From contig OW051471.1 in assembly GCA_932521025.1 (NCBI GenBank), forward strand, positions 3,968,001 through 4,032,000: 64,000 bases of DNA. Direction: 5' to 3'. The notes under the pieces are model-generated. The model worked only from the letters and a program-made list of their open reading frames with translations. It was not told the DNA's origin and made no database searches. Shown here piece after piece: positions 32,735 to 44,074 of this stretch (position 1 is the stretch's first letter; every line of letters begins with the position of its first letter). The DNA is from Oscheius onirici. Taxonomy: Eukaryota; Nematoda; Chromadorea; Rhabditida; Rhabditidae. Both the position numbers and the translations under genes were made by a program.

Positions 32735-34860
32735 TAGCAGTCATAGCCGTATTCGAGGATCTTCACGTGAACGATAACTATCACCGGAAAACTCTTCAAA
32801 TTTCCCAGAATTTCTTTTCGTCAACGTATTCGGAGAGGCTCTGTTCAACGACGGGGTCACGGTAGTTCTGTACCAGATTTCGACAAGTTTTGCCCTGATC
32901 GGCTATGAGGGACTGGAGACTGTTGACTATGTCAAAGCTGGTTTCTCCTTCTTTCTTGTGGTTCTCGGAGGAACTCTCATTGGAATCATCTTTGCCTTTT
33001 TGACCTCACTGGCCACGAAATACACCTATTCGAACTCGGTCCGAATTCTGGCCCCTGTCTTCATCTTCGTCCTCCCCTTCATAGCCTATCTTGCAGCAGA
33101 AATGGTCTCTCTCTCTTCCATCATAGCGTGAGTTTCAATCAGATTCGGAAAGAAGAAAACTTTCAGGATAGCAGTCTGTGGAATGGTTGTGAAGACACCT
33201 TACTTTTATGCTATGATTTTTAGGTAATGAAGCAGTACGTGAAGGGGAACATCTCGGTGGCAGCGACTCATTCCGTCAAATATTTCACCAAAATGCTGGC
33301 TCAGTCACGTGAGACTGTCATCTTTATGTGAGTCTGCTGTTTGTTCAGTCTGCTAGAACATTACAGTCATACAACTTTGTCGGAAGTTTTGTCCTGCATA
33401 CATCAAGATACTTAAAAGCAAACAGCCGGTTCAGGTTCATCGGTCTCTCAACGATCAGCTCTCACCATTATTGGGACACGCGGTTCGGTCTGTCGACCAT
33501 CGGTTTCTGTCTCTTGTGGAGAACTGTCGGTCCGTTTTCTTGTCACTTTCCTTTGAATTCAACTACTTCCAGGAGTAGTCATCCAGTGCTGTTTCCTGAA
33601 CCTCTTCCGCCACAAAAAGTTCTCCAAAGTTTTGCCTTTACTTTCCCCCATCAAACTCTTCTTTTCAGGTTGATCAATTCATTCTCTCATATGGAGGTCT
33701 TCGCGGAGCCATTGCCTTCGGTCTGGTCGTTTTCATACCAGCTTCCATTGTAGCCAAGCCTATGTTTGTGACGACGACTGTAAGAATGTTGAATTCAACA
33801 TATACTCTTCCAGATTGTTGTCATCTTCTTCACCGTCTTCCTTTAAGGAATAACCATTTCCTGGACGTCGACGGAATGAGCATCGTGAACCGACTATGAC
33901 TGAAAGCGTTTATGGGAAGTATTTGCAGTATATGATGTCCGGATTGGAAGAGATCGCCGGACTTCGAGGGCACTACTCGCTGAGAGACAGGTCTTTCCTT
34001 TGACTCTTTTCCGTCGATTTCACGGACGCGGTTTTGTCTGTAGTTAGATCACTTCCCCTATTACCACCCGCTTCATTTTGGTAACGTCTACGTGTCTTTG
34101 GAGAGCCGGTATATTGATATAATCGTGTCTTTGATCAAGGACTTGGGCGTCATTCCGAGGTTTTTCCGGAGCTCTGATATGTATGAGGGTGGGCGAAAAG
34201 GGATAGACTTTCTTGGAGCTTGGACTGTTGTAACAAAGTTTCGGAAAAACTTCAGACAGTTATAATAGACCGTTATGTTATGTTTGAGTGGTGAGATAAC
34301 AAAAAAGTATGGTAGAAACCTTTCGGTGGATAGATACTGTTCTGTGACCTCTAACTACTATTCTCTCCTGTTCAGATTCGAGCGCTTCAACGCCAACTTC
34401 CTCCGGCCAATCTTCATGAGACACGAGGCCAAGAGCACTTTCGACGCGTCGACGATCGTGAAGGCTTACAACAAAATAACTCTGGAAGACGCTCTCAACA
34501 TGAGTACGAGTCAGCCGTGGGCTATTTCTCTGTCTACAAAAATACAAAACTCTTGCAGAAATATCAATCTGTTGACTGAAAAGAAGGGATCTGGAATAGA
34601 AATGGCAAATCTGGGAGAGCCGAAGGTGTTCATAGAGCAAATTTATAAATTGTGTGAAAATTTAGACAGCTTCGATGCCGACCAATATGGACGACATGTA
34701 CTCGATGTTTAGTGACATGTTGGAACGGAAATTGAGGGAAATGAAAGTTGTGACGGAGCTGGAAGAGGAGGACGGCGGCGATATCAAGGACGATTATATG
34801 AAGCAGTTGAGTCGAAAGGTACGATTTTTTAGAGAAGAGAAGTTGTTGAATGCTTTAGGA
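32735..34860 (+). pseudogene. SLC9/NHX Na+/H+ exchanger pseudogene
   Basis: Exon-like pieces in order match a sodium/proton exchanger: VAVIAVFEDLHVN, NVFGEALFNDGVTVVLYQ (the functional FGES/LLNDAVTVVL segment), IAYLAAEMVSLSSIIA, GMVVMKQYVKGNISVAATHS, LSYGGLRGAIAFGLVVF, then IVVIFFTVFL followed by a stop where the family has Gln in VFxQGITI. After that the frame changes at least twice (FLDVDGMSIVNR; then TMTESVYGKYLQYMMSGLEE), and a C-terminal tail is seen to about 34860. The N-terminal membrane helices were not found upstream, where a foldback element sits at 32214-32456. Splice remnants are still visible. Disabled by truncation, stop and frameshifts; assembly errors could explain some but not the missing 5' half. 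Confidence 0.7.
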
Positions 34861-35152
34861 AGATGATACGGAGACCAAAGAAGAGGAAGGAGAGACGAGC
34901 AGAAAACAGAGTAGGAAGAAAAGTATTTTACGACCGGTGTCTTTCGCTGTTTGAAGAGTATACAATTAATTGGTTGTTGAATTGTGAATATTGTGCCCTG
35001 TTTACAAGCTGAAGTTATGATGATTGAAGATGGTATTTCAAAGGCAATGTTCAGTGGTTATTTCAGAGTCAGTATGAAGCTAAAATATTTGAAGAGCGAA
35101 CAACTTCATAAAGTTAACAAAAACAAACAAAAATTTACGGAATACGTTCCTT

Positions 35153-37684
35153 TTACTCCTCCATCTCGTCATAATAATCCAAATTAACGTCGTCTCGTTC
35201 GTACGTCTCCATCGTATCGTTGCGTCGATAAGGGACAGTGCTTTTCCAGTCAAGGTAGGCCTGAAAAGTGTCATAGAAGCTGAAAAAATAGCATTCTAAC
35301 CTGAGCATTCTGGATACGCTTCATAAAATTAGCGATTGAATTTGGGTTGTCATCTTGCGGCTGCATGTTAATTTCCCTGGCGACATAAAACTGAAATTGT
35401 TCAAAGGTTGAAAAAGGTCAAAAATGGATAGCTTACCCTGCTTCTAGCGACCATTAGAGCCTGATATCTGTTCCTACATTGGACATGTGTTCTGGGAGAA
35501 AGATGTCTGGCACATTTCGCCCATTCACCTAAAAGTTGTTTATTGTTTCAAAGAAAAGAAAAGAAATACCGAGACCGTAGGTGGCGACGAGGAAAGTGAG
35601 CTTTTCATCATCTTCCTGGGACCATTCTCTTGGCAGACGGATGTCCATGACCGAGACCCATCGTTCGCGACACTGGATATCGGTTCTGCAGGGGACAGCC
35701 TTGGCAATTTTAGCCCACTCGCGAGCACCGAGTTTGTTCACGGCGGTGATTAGCAGCTGAAAGTGAAGATGTGAAGAAAGTTCGAGGTGTTTTCTTTCGA
35801 TTCTTACTACAATTATGTAACCGTCAAAAGAGTCCCCTTTTTACGAGAAGCTCTGCTAATAAGAGATAATCTATAAAGCTGAGCATAGGCGTTCTTGCTT
35901 TTTGTGGAAAAAAAGCATTGAACATTTCCGAGTGAATTTTATTCCAAGTACAGAACAGACCAAGTTTTGTAAAAAACGATAAGAAGCAAATTACCAAGTC
36001 CTCCTGGTCGGTCCAGGGTCCATGTTTGACAAACTTGTCTAGTGTACGAGTGTAACGAGTGCGAACTTGCTGACGGCTGCGGCCTTGCATGTAGTAAGTT
36101 ACTGAAAGAGACTTTTGCAGAGACAAAACGGAACAACGACAAACCTTTTCCCCATTCTATTCTGCCGTTGACCGTTTTTAGCGTGTCGCAGAGATGGATG
36201 AGACGCTTATCCTCCTCGTGGGTCCATTCCCTGATATATCCTTACTAAAATTACGATTAAATGATCTTACGATTTGTTTTGGTAGCAATCCGTTCGATAT
36301 TTCTGGAAACACTGCCAGGGACTTCTCTTTGTCTGCAATCTGTTGGCAATTAGTGGCCAGGATTCCTTCTTTTTCTGCAAAAACACTTCACTTGACAAAC
36401 AACGAAATTGCAACCTCTCGAAGCTGTTGTAGACGTTTTGTCTCTTCGGCGCTCCACGGTTCCTGATTCCAAATGGGAGAGAGCTCGTTCACCCATTTCA
36501 GTCGGAGAGCATCGGCACGACGAAGACCATCAAACTGAAAGTGAAAGTTACACATCGTTTAGGTTGTTTATTTGGTCAACAGAATATGTTCTTTAAAAAC
36601 TTGGACCCGTCTGTTACACATTTTTAGTGAATTCCGTGGGAAGCGCCCGAAGAAGCTCGTTCAAAACTTTGAGCATTTTGACAGAATTTGCAAATGGCAG
36701 CAAAATATCTAAAGGACCGTGTAGTCTGGCAAAAGGATAGCAGCTACTCACACTCAGATTGTTGATCTTGACCCAGTCCAGCGTGTTCGGATGAATCGAT
36801 TTGATGAGATTCAGTTCGGGCTGATTTCTGAAAGATTTGAATGAGAGGAAAAAAGTAGGCATCACCTTTCGTAGACAATTTTGCGACCATACAGCTCGAC
36901 TTCCTCCTTCCACTGCTCGATTTCACGCTGATTCGTGTCCTGTCCGGCGTCGCGAAGGCGTTCCTGCAGCTGTGCTCGTCTGCAATTCTGAAGTTCTGAC
37001 AAATATTGTGAAAACAAACTTAGTAATCAGTTCTTCAGTCTTCATTTCGATCATCTCACTGTGTACGGCCTCGCGAAGGATTTTGATGTCTTTTGGACCC
37101 CCTGAAAATAATGTTCGCTCAAAAAACGACAGAACTTACATCTCTTTTCCTCACGCAACAGAGGATCGAAAACCGTCATTTGAATGCGTCTTGTTCCTTC
37201 GTCGCTGTTGGGAGCATACTAAAATAAGGATTTAGCATCAAATTCGCAGCAAAGAAACCATGTTATCGGAGTCTCTAAAATACGGAGGAAGATAGCGCTG
37301 AACGGGAATTTTCCTCTTCATGAAATTGCCAGCATTTTCGAGGGCTTTCCTCTTAGCAACGATAGATTTCTGCAAATGTCTATATGAGTAAAACATGGGA
37401 GCCTAACCTGACGACGAATAGACTCCGCTTTAGCTTCTTCAATTTTGGCAATTGTCTTCTCCAAGTAGATGATCAAGACATCGAGTTCTGCGATGGACGT
37501 GTGGAGACCGGTGTCACTTGGGAATTGTTCTTCAGGCACATTTTGAAGCTCTTCCTTAAATAAAGTTTTAGAGAGGATAAAAAGCAGAACATACAAGTTC
37601 TTCGATGATTACATCATCATCTTCCATTGGAATACCAAACTCAACCCTTTGCGTTGGAAACAGATGACTCTGATCAGCTTCCAT
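35153..37684 (-). CDS. snpc-4: snRNA-activating protein complex subunit 4 (SNAPC4), multi-Myb transcription factor
   Basis: DNA-binding subunit of SNAPc, which binds the proximal sequence element of snRNA genes (Pol II and Pol III); in C. elegans SNPC-4 also activates piRNA clusters. The start at 37684 gives MEADQSHLFPTQRVEFGIPM. Helical N-terminal exons follow (IAELDVLIIYLEKTIAKIEE; KKRKIP-type segments, YLPPYFRDSDNM). Tandem Myb repeats span about 36.5-35.5 kb: REWTHEEDKRLIHLCDTL, VTYYMQGRSRQQVRTRYTRT, KHGPWTDQEDL, NKLGAREWAKIAKAVPCRTD and QCRERWVSVMD, PREWSQEDDEKLTFLVATYG, THVQCRNRYQALM. The repeated W/W spacing and the QxRxRY recognition helices identify the family. The C-terminus is acidic (DDVNLDYYDEMEE, stop 35155-35153). 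Introns are short. The gene appears intact. Confidence 0.85.
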
Positions 37685-38386
37685 TTTCGACCTGAAAACC
37701 ACGACAGTTAGAATGTTTTGAGGAGAAAAATGCTATAAGAAAAAAAAAGTTTTGGAAGTTTTTGGCCGATTTCGCGGCTCACTTTGTCAAGTTGCCCGGC
37801 CTAAAATTTGCACTCGTGGCGGAACCCGAAAGTCAATTCAGATCTTAAAATTTTCGTCAAATTGCGACTGCTTTCGTTTTCTGGAGTTGAAAACGACCAT
37901 CTCTTTCTTATCCAAACAAATTGGTTGTAAACTCCTGGCAATGCTGTTTTTGCAATTACTTTTACTGTATGCGCGGGCCTCACAACAGAGAATAAGCCTT
38001 CCCTGACCATCATGCAGAGTACACTTTCTTGCACCAGATGAGAATGCTCCCTACTTCATTCTTCAGCCTTCGGATTTTCTGGAACACTAACATTTCTCGT
38101 GTTCGAAGAGAATATTTAGGCTACACGAACTGATCGAACTGTATGGCCCTTCCCATTCCCAACTACATCCATCATCTGGAAGTCCATCAAAGCCCATACC
38201 GCTGTCAGCTAATCCTCAAGACTCCTTCACAAACTACCGCCTACATTCAGCCGACCGTATCCACGGGTCATTTTCATTATTGGCAGGTGGTCGACCACCT
38301 CGCGTTCCCTCCTGAAAGCTAAACCGCCTCCGAGTCGGTGGTTGTTTTATTGATTTTGTCCGTCGACTTTCCATTCGCCGTCCCGG
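37685..38386. other. divergent intergenic region
   Basis: This is a shared 5' region between snpc-4 (-) and a membrane protein gene (+). No ORF of interest was seen. It may act as a bidirectional promoter. Confidence 0.4.
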
Positions 38387-39683
38387 ATGCTCTTTCTCCT
38401 CTTATTGATTCCAATAGTAGTCTGGGGACGAAGCTATGAGGAATTCATCGAACGCTGTGTGGAGAAGAACTACGACGGACGCTGTGATCTTCCCTGCTAC
38501 AACTTTACAGGCAGATTGAATGATTTCGAGCTATTTGACTGTAAAGAGACACCGACGGTTTGATTGTTCTTATTCATTAGATGCTAGTTCCTTCAGATAA
38601 AGTATCAGGTCAATTGGACCGTGACCGAGTATCCGCCAGAACTCCTGGGATATCTGGAAGACCATGAGAGGTATTTGAGGGAAAAACTGTCAACGAGAGT
38701 CGAACTGGAGACGACTGAACAAGAGATTGAGGAAATTGTCTCGGACTATATTGTAAGTTCTCTTTCGCTTACTGGAAGAAGCAAGAAACTATTTAATCGA
38801 GCCGTTGAACTAGAATCTAAAGATTTTGTAGGTTACGTTTACCAGATCTATCTAAACTCCACTGGACTGTGTTCTTTGTCAGTCTTGAGGTTATGTTTGT
38901 TCAGAATGCAAACCTTATGCACAAGTATAGCACACAATCACTGGATACTCAGCTGGAAAGATTATAAGATACGCCGTCATTTTCAAACCCCAGCTGAGTA
39001 TCCAATATTCGATTGCTGATCTCGCATGCAGAATGGCAAAGAAGTGCACAAGTAAAGAGAGCCTTCCAGAACATGTCTCCTATGGATCATGAGGCCAAAA
39101 TGAAACGGGAGATTGAGCTGAAATTCTCAGTCTGGCTACTGGACTGTGAATCCTGTCCTCAAGGAGAACAGTATATTCATGATATTCTCCGCCAGGTAGA
39201 GATAGTTTGTGGTCATTAGACATCTTCCAGATAACCCAGAATGCAATCATCAATGAAGAGAGCAGCAGTTCACTCTCTATCATTATCATATCCATCGGAA
39301 TCATTGCGTGCATGCTCTCCGCCTTCGTCGGAGTAACTTCTTACACAAAAAAGAGGAAAAGTTCCGAAGATTTGCCGTTTTACAACACGAGGAAGAAGAG
39401 AAGAGTCCATCAGACTGCCGTCTGGTCGATTCCTTCGGAAAGCACCGTGTACAGTAGCGTGCCCGAGCCGAAGAGACAAAAACCGCTGAGAATGCGTCAT
39501 CCGAATGTTGTTGGACCGCTCTACCACAGTTTGGGAAAGGTTCCGAAGGACATGCAAACACAGATGGTATTAATTTTTCCTATTCTTTCCTATACAGTCT
39601 CTACAATATTATTCAATGATCTCATATTGATCAAAGAAACTCGTTTCCGCTGTACTTTTCAGAGTACAAGCTTTGAGACCTAA
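38387..39683 (+). CDS. type I single-pass membrane protein, unrecognised
   Basis: The start ATG at 38387 gives a signal peptide (MLFLLLLIPIVVWGRSYEEF), then a Cys-containing ectodomain (ERCVEKNYDGRCDLPCYNFT, with an N-glycosylation site), a Glu-rich helical stretch (VELETTEQEIEEIVSDYI) and, in later exons, LLDCESCPQGEQYIHDILRQ. A membrane helix (LSIIIISIGIIACMLSAFVG) near 39280 is followed by a basic cytosolic tail (SYTKKRKSSED; NTRKKRRVHQTAV; PEPKRQKPLRMRHPNVVGPL) ending ...STSFET plus stop at 39681-39683 after the last intron. At least four introns are present; the one around 38750-39000 is longer than usual. I do not recognise the family; the ectodomain could be a small Cys-knot or helical receptor. 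It ends 30 bases before a repeat copy. Confidence 0.6.
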
Positions 39684-39715
39684 AGACAGAAACATGTCCT
39701 CTTTTCGGAACGCTC

Positions 39716-39930
39716 AGTATACTTGGGCAGCTCGAGCCGAGCCTGTTTTTGACCCTCGAGCCGGCACGGCTCGAGCCAGCTCGGCTCGAAGACGTCCTCG
39801 AGCCGGCACGGCTCGGTCTCGTCTCGATCTCGTAAAAAAGAGGCTCGGTCAACAAAAAAAAGAGGCTCGGCGCGACAGCCTTTTCGAACCGACTCGGCTC
39901 GAGCCTGCACCTTCAAATTTCTCTTCGGTT
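39716..39930 (+). repeat. CTCGAGCC-rich dispersed repeat, copy 1 (partial)
   Basis: The copy begins TATACTTGGGCA like the other copies and continues with many GAGCC/GGCTC units (CTCGAGCCGGCACGGCTCGAG). Reading across it gives an artificial Ser-Arg-Ala-Gly repeat peptide. Its far end differs from copies 2 and 3, so it is partial or rearranged. Confidence 0.65.
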
Positions 39931-40180
39931 TCAATGTTTAGCTTTCTGATAGTGTTTCTCGGTTCTCGTTTTTATGCATACTTTTTATCGAATACACTCT
40001 TTTGCCCATTCCTAGCTTTAGTGAGTCTCAGTCCTACTGTCCCTCCCCCTTGTTACTGTTTTCGAAATACAGGATAATTAATTTTGTAGTAACAAGTTTA
40101 GACAAGTCATTATGGAGGCTTTGCTTTTGCATTCGGTAGTTCCCACACACTAACGGATTTCCAGTGGTTTAGGCCAATGA

Positions 40181-40444
40181 ATATATGGGGGATAGTAGAT
40201 AACTTTGACCATGGAAGGGCGTTGCAAACTTTTTTTTGCAAACTAAAACTACGCTCAAAAGAAGTTATCAGGCACTTCGGGGAATTTGGAGAAAAACTTT
40301 GTTCTGAAATTTTCGCTTGGAGGCTCTAGCCGGGCCGAGCCGGCTCGGCTTGGTCTGCCAAAAAATCAGGCTCGGCTCGACCAAGCCTCTCGAGCCGGGT
40401 CGAAAAAAGCTTGAGCCTAAAAATTTCGGCTCGTGCCCAAGTAT
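40181..40444 (-). repeat. CTCGAGCC-rich dispersed repeat, copy 2 (inverted)
   Basis: This is the inverted equivalent of 42826-43150. Shared landmarks are ATATATGGGGGATAGTAG at the left end, GGGGAATTTGGAGAAAAAC, TGAAATTTTCGCTTGGAGGC, and GTGCCCAAGTATA at the right end. No coding capacity. Confidence 0.75.
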
Positions 40445-40651
40445 AACTACCAGTAGTAGTAAAAGTTAGCACACTGGCTTTTCCTGATTCGACTTGTTAC
40501 AAAAGAATAACATTCGGATCTTCACAAATCTTCCCTTACAATTAGTATTTCCAACAAATGCTTCCGACACACATATACATAGAGACTTGGGGGCAACTCA
40601 AAATGGATTATTTTCAAGAAGAAAAAGAATCGAGAAGAAAACTAACTTTCA

Positions 40652-43600
40652 GAGTCAACTGTACTCCATCCCAACTCGGATTCCCCCTCCTCCCAAAATA
40701 TGTCCACCTCCCGTCTTGGAAGGACTCCTCGTGAGAAACTTTTGATGTATCTGAACAATCTGTCATTTTAGGACAAGAACGCCTCGTATCAGCCAGTTCA
40801 ATTGAAGAGAACTCACCTCCATATCCTTGTTGCTTTCGACATTCCTGGCTCCACAACTCAGCAAACTGAACAGATCATTTGTAAAGAAATTGACCGGCTC
40901 GTAAGGTACGGACAGAACCTCGACATTGACGCTCAGGACAGTATTGGTAATTGAAAGAAAGGAAGCTTCATAAATTGATATTTTAGATGCCAGCACAGCT
41001 CTCATTCTCGCCGTGAAAATCAGCCGTCGGATTGTGGCAAAGAAGCTACTGGAACTGGGAGCTGACGTTCATCGAATGACCACTGCCAAGTCGACTGTTC
41101 TTCATCATGCCGTCTACAACGAGGATCCTTCCATGCTCAAGATGCTGCTGGAATATAGTGAAAAGTTTAGAGAGGTTGGTTCTAGTAGTGAAGCTATCCA
41201 GGTTTCCGGGTCTCGTCATTTTAGGATAAGCGGAGAAATTACAGTAACCCGCAGATTTATCAAGCTAAAAGTTATACTACCAGTGCTTCTCTTAAAATTG
41301 AACAAAACGACCTTCTCTACCAATCATAGTTTCCAGATGCTCGATGGAAGACCAGCTATTGATGCTCTGAATGACCAAGAGAAAAGTCCCCTGATGCTTT
41401 GTGCCTCCTCGATAGGACAGGCTGTCAGGATGGCTAAACTACTGATAGAAGCAGGCGCAGATATTTCGGACAGCGGGGATCCGGTAAGCCTTCTTTCGTT
41501 ACCAATAATGTTAAGTTTTTCAGCACTTTTCGTTGCGACTTCCAAAAGAACGAACTGTGCTTCATCACGCCGTCATGGAAAACAATGTCCTGTTGGTAGA
41601 ATATATTCTAACGGAGGTTAAGGAACAACGGAAAGACATACTGGATCTGATGGATTATGAGGTAGTTTTAAGTTGACATGCTTTCGAAAAACACCCGCTG
41701 TCCTTGTTACTGGCAATCAAACAGTTTTAACACCGCTCTTCCTAATAAGGATAGAGAAAAAAATGAAACCGTCAATATAAAAAAAATTTAGTATCACACG
41801 GCTCTTTGGCACGCCTGTAACAACGTCAATGTACGGATAGTCCAGATGCTCATGGACGCCGGAGCCAATCAGTTTATTCCCGACACCATGAAGGTTCATT
41901 TTTCCCAAAAACTAATCGAACGAGTTCTCAGATTGATCAGCCGATAACTATCGCTGAGCTGAGAGAAAACCAAGATGTCCTGGATCTGCTGAAAGCGGCA
42001 AAGTCGAAGAGTCAGCCGACTATGAGGAGAGGAAAGGTGTGTCTTCCGGAAGATTCTGTTTGCTCAAAGCATTTTCCAGAGAAGAAAGGGCGGATCTGGT
42101 GGCTACAGCAGTATGTCGGACAGCGAAAGACGGTCATCTGGCGAGATGAAAAGAATTGAACTTGAAGATGATGTGAGTCCCTTTTGAATGATACCGCAGG
42201 GCTCTTTGAGATGCCTTCTAGGACATATTCTGAAAGCGGTCAGTCGATAAAAAGAGTGTGATTCTGCTGACAGAGTATTAGTGAGCCTGTCTTGGTTCTT
42301 CAATCTTCCCCTCAAATAGTTCGTTCGAGAAAAGAAAAAAACACGACAGTACTTGACATGTTAACTTAGTCTCCACAACTGAATGGACATCACTACGAAC
42401 GGACAGACACAATTGCACTTTGTTGAAGAAAGATTTCAAGAAATTGGTAAATGTATAATAGCAAGCGGAAGAAGTACGCACTTCTCCTGAGTATTTCAGT
42501 CACGTTATGCCCAAAACAACTCTCCACACACAAATTTTAACAAAACACCAGCCGTCTACGACGACTGTTCTGAGAGATTCTGAGAAAACTTGGATAAAAT
42601 TTACTTTCCATCCAAATAGGCTAATCTTTTGACAAAAACTAACTACCTCGTTTCTATTCCAAGTTCAAAAGTGACAATCTAATCCTGACAATTTCTGACT
42701 TGTCGCGACCATTTTAGGTCCCGGACAAACAAATAAACAAACGCACAAGCAAACAAACAGAGTCCACCACAGATATCATCGCGCTTTAGTAGTATGTAGA
42801 AAGAATTGCGCTTTAGTAGCAGAGAGTATACTTGGGCACGAGCCGAAATTTTTAGGTTCGAGCTTTTTTCGACCCGGGTCGAGAGGCTTGGTCGAGCCGA
42901 GCCTGTTTTTTTACTAGACCGAGCCGAGCCTGATTTTTCATCAGACCGAGCTGAGCCGGCTCGAAGACTGGACCGGCTCGAGCCTCCAAGCGAAAATTTC
43001 AGAACAATGGTTTTTCTCCAAATTCCCCAAAGTACCAGACTTTTTTTGAGGGTAGTTTTTTTTTGAAAACTTCTTTTGAGGGTAGTTTTGGTCAACACAA
43101 GGTTTGCAATGTCCTTCCAGGGGCAAAGTTACCTACTATCCCCCATATATTTCTCGGATCTAAAGATTGTACTGTCGTAACCAGGGGTGGGCGAATGTTA
43201 AAATAGTTTGGCGGATGCGGATGCATCCGCAACCAAAAAAACAGGTGCGGATGCGGATTTGCCGAAAAATTGCGCGGATGCGGATTCGAATTTTTTTCAT
43301 TCAGAATGATGATTTCTGAGTTTTTGGGTTGCACTCAGGCTTGTTGATTCTGGGTTGTTGAGCTGCGCTGCGGCCAGGTTGGACTTTGAAAATGCAGGAT
43401 TTACATTTTTATTGGTCGAACATCGAAAAAAAAAAATAAGAAAAAGGAAAGAAAACAGGAGAAATAGACGAAAAATGCACAACAAATTTGAATTGGTACT
43501 AACCCGCGCCAAAAGCGCTGACTTACCAGATCGAATGAGGCGTCTGCTGCAGTACAACTAGTTTTTGATTAGCGAAATCCGCGCAAAAAAAGATTTTTTG

Positions 43601-43896
43601 GTGCGGATAGTGACCTTTTCGAAATGCGATTGCGGATGCGGATAGTCACTTTTTTGGTTTTGCGGATGCGGATGTCGAAATGAGCGCGGATATTCGCGGA
43701 TGCGAATCATCCGCCCATCCCTGTTCGTAACCAATAGAAACCTTGAATTACTCCTAACTTTCAGGCCATCGACCCGATAGAAAAGGACTTTCAGCCCGGA
43801 TGCTCGACTGAATCCGCTACGTATTACTCATCGACGACGACCGCAGAGGCATTTTGGCGACAGGGTGACTACTACCCAGATTATTCGATTGTTTGA
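40652..43896 (+). CDS. ankyrin-repeat nuclear IkB-like protein (IkB-zeta/Bcl-3 type, NFKI-1-like); 5' end not resolved
   Basis: Ankyrin protein of the nuclear IkB type, which in C. elegans (NFKI-1) acts in IL-17 signalling although NF-kB itself is absent. After a Pro-rich exon (IPTRIPPPPKICPPPVLEGL) comes THLHILVAFD, then ankyrin repeats: DASTALILAVKISRRIVAKK and LLELGADVHRM; STVLHHAVYNEDPSMLKMLL; KSPLMLCASSIGQAVRMAKL and LIEAGADISDSGD; RTVLHHAVMENNVLLVEYIL; YHTALWHACNNVNVRIVQML and MDAGANQFIP. The spacing, with paired TVLHHAV repeats, is closer to IkB-zeta/Bcl-3 than to random ankyrin proteins. A basic Ser-rich segment (MRRGKRRKGGSGGYSSMSDS) and a last exon (EKDFQPGCSTESATYYSSTT) follow; stop 43894-43896. 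The last intron (about 42175-43764) holds two mobile elements. The first exon upstream of the TTTCAG at 40651 is uncertain. Family call is by eye. Confidence 0.6.
42826..43150 (+). repeat. CTCGAGCC-rich dispersed repeat, copy 3
   Basis: The fullest copy, inside the last intron of the IkB-like gene. It starts TATACTTGGGCACGAGCCGA, has a core of GAGCC units and ends CTACTATCCCCCATATAT. Copy 2 at 40181-40444 is its inverse, so the pair could form a hairpin in the transcript if copy 2 lies in the 5' end of the same transcription unit. Confidence 0.75.
43182..43723. mobile_element. hAT-type MITE with 8-base target duplication
   Basis: The ends are CAGGGGTGGGCG and its inverse CGCCCATCCCTG (one mismatch). 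They are flanked by GTCGTAAC (43174-43181) and TTCGTAAC (43724-43731), an 8-base duplication with one difference. CAGGGGTGG ends with 8-base duplications are typical of hAT transposons. Inside each end are repeated GCGGATGCGGAT units in opposite orientation, as seen with subterminal transposase sites. No transposase ORF. It lies in the last intron of the IkB-like gene. Confidence 0.8.
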
Positions 43897-44074
43897 TTTC
43901 CTTTTTCAGTTTGTTACAGATCTCGGTGTTTTTTACAGATTGTAAATCTTTTATTATGAGTCGACCCGTGAAGAAGCAAAGAATGTCAGTAGACCAGACA
44001 TCGAATGTAGAAGCTGAAAATAGCCGCTAGGAAAGACTTTCCTGTAATAGAGTTGAAGTCATGGAAAGTACAAG

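Noticed and set aside
39631-39934. ORFs encoding Ser-Arg-Ala-Gly repeats
   Set aside because: They are translations of the GAGCC dispersed repeat, not a gene.
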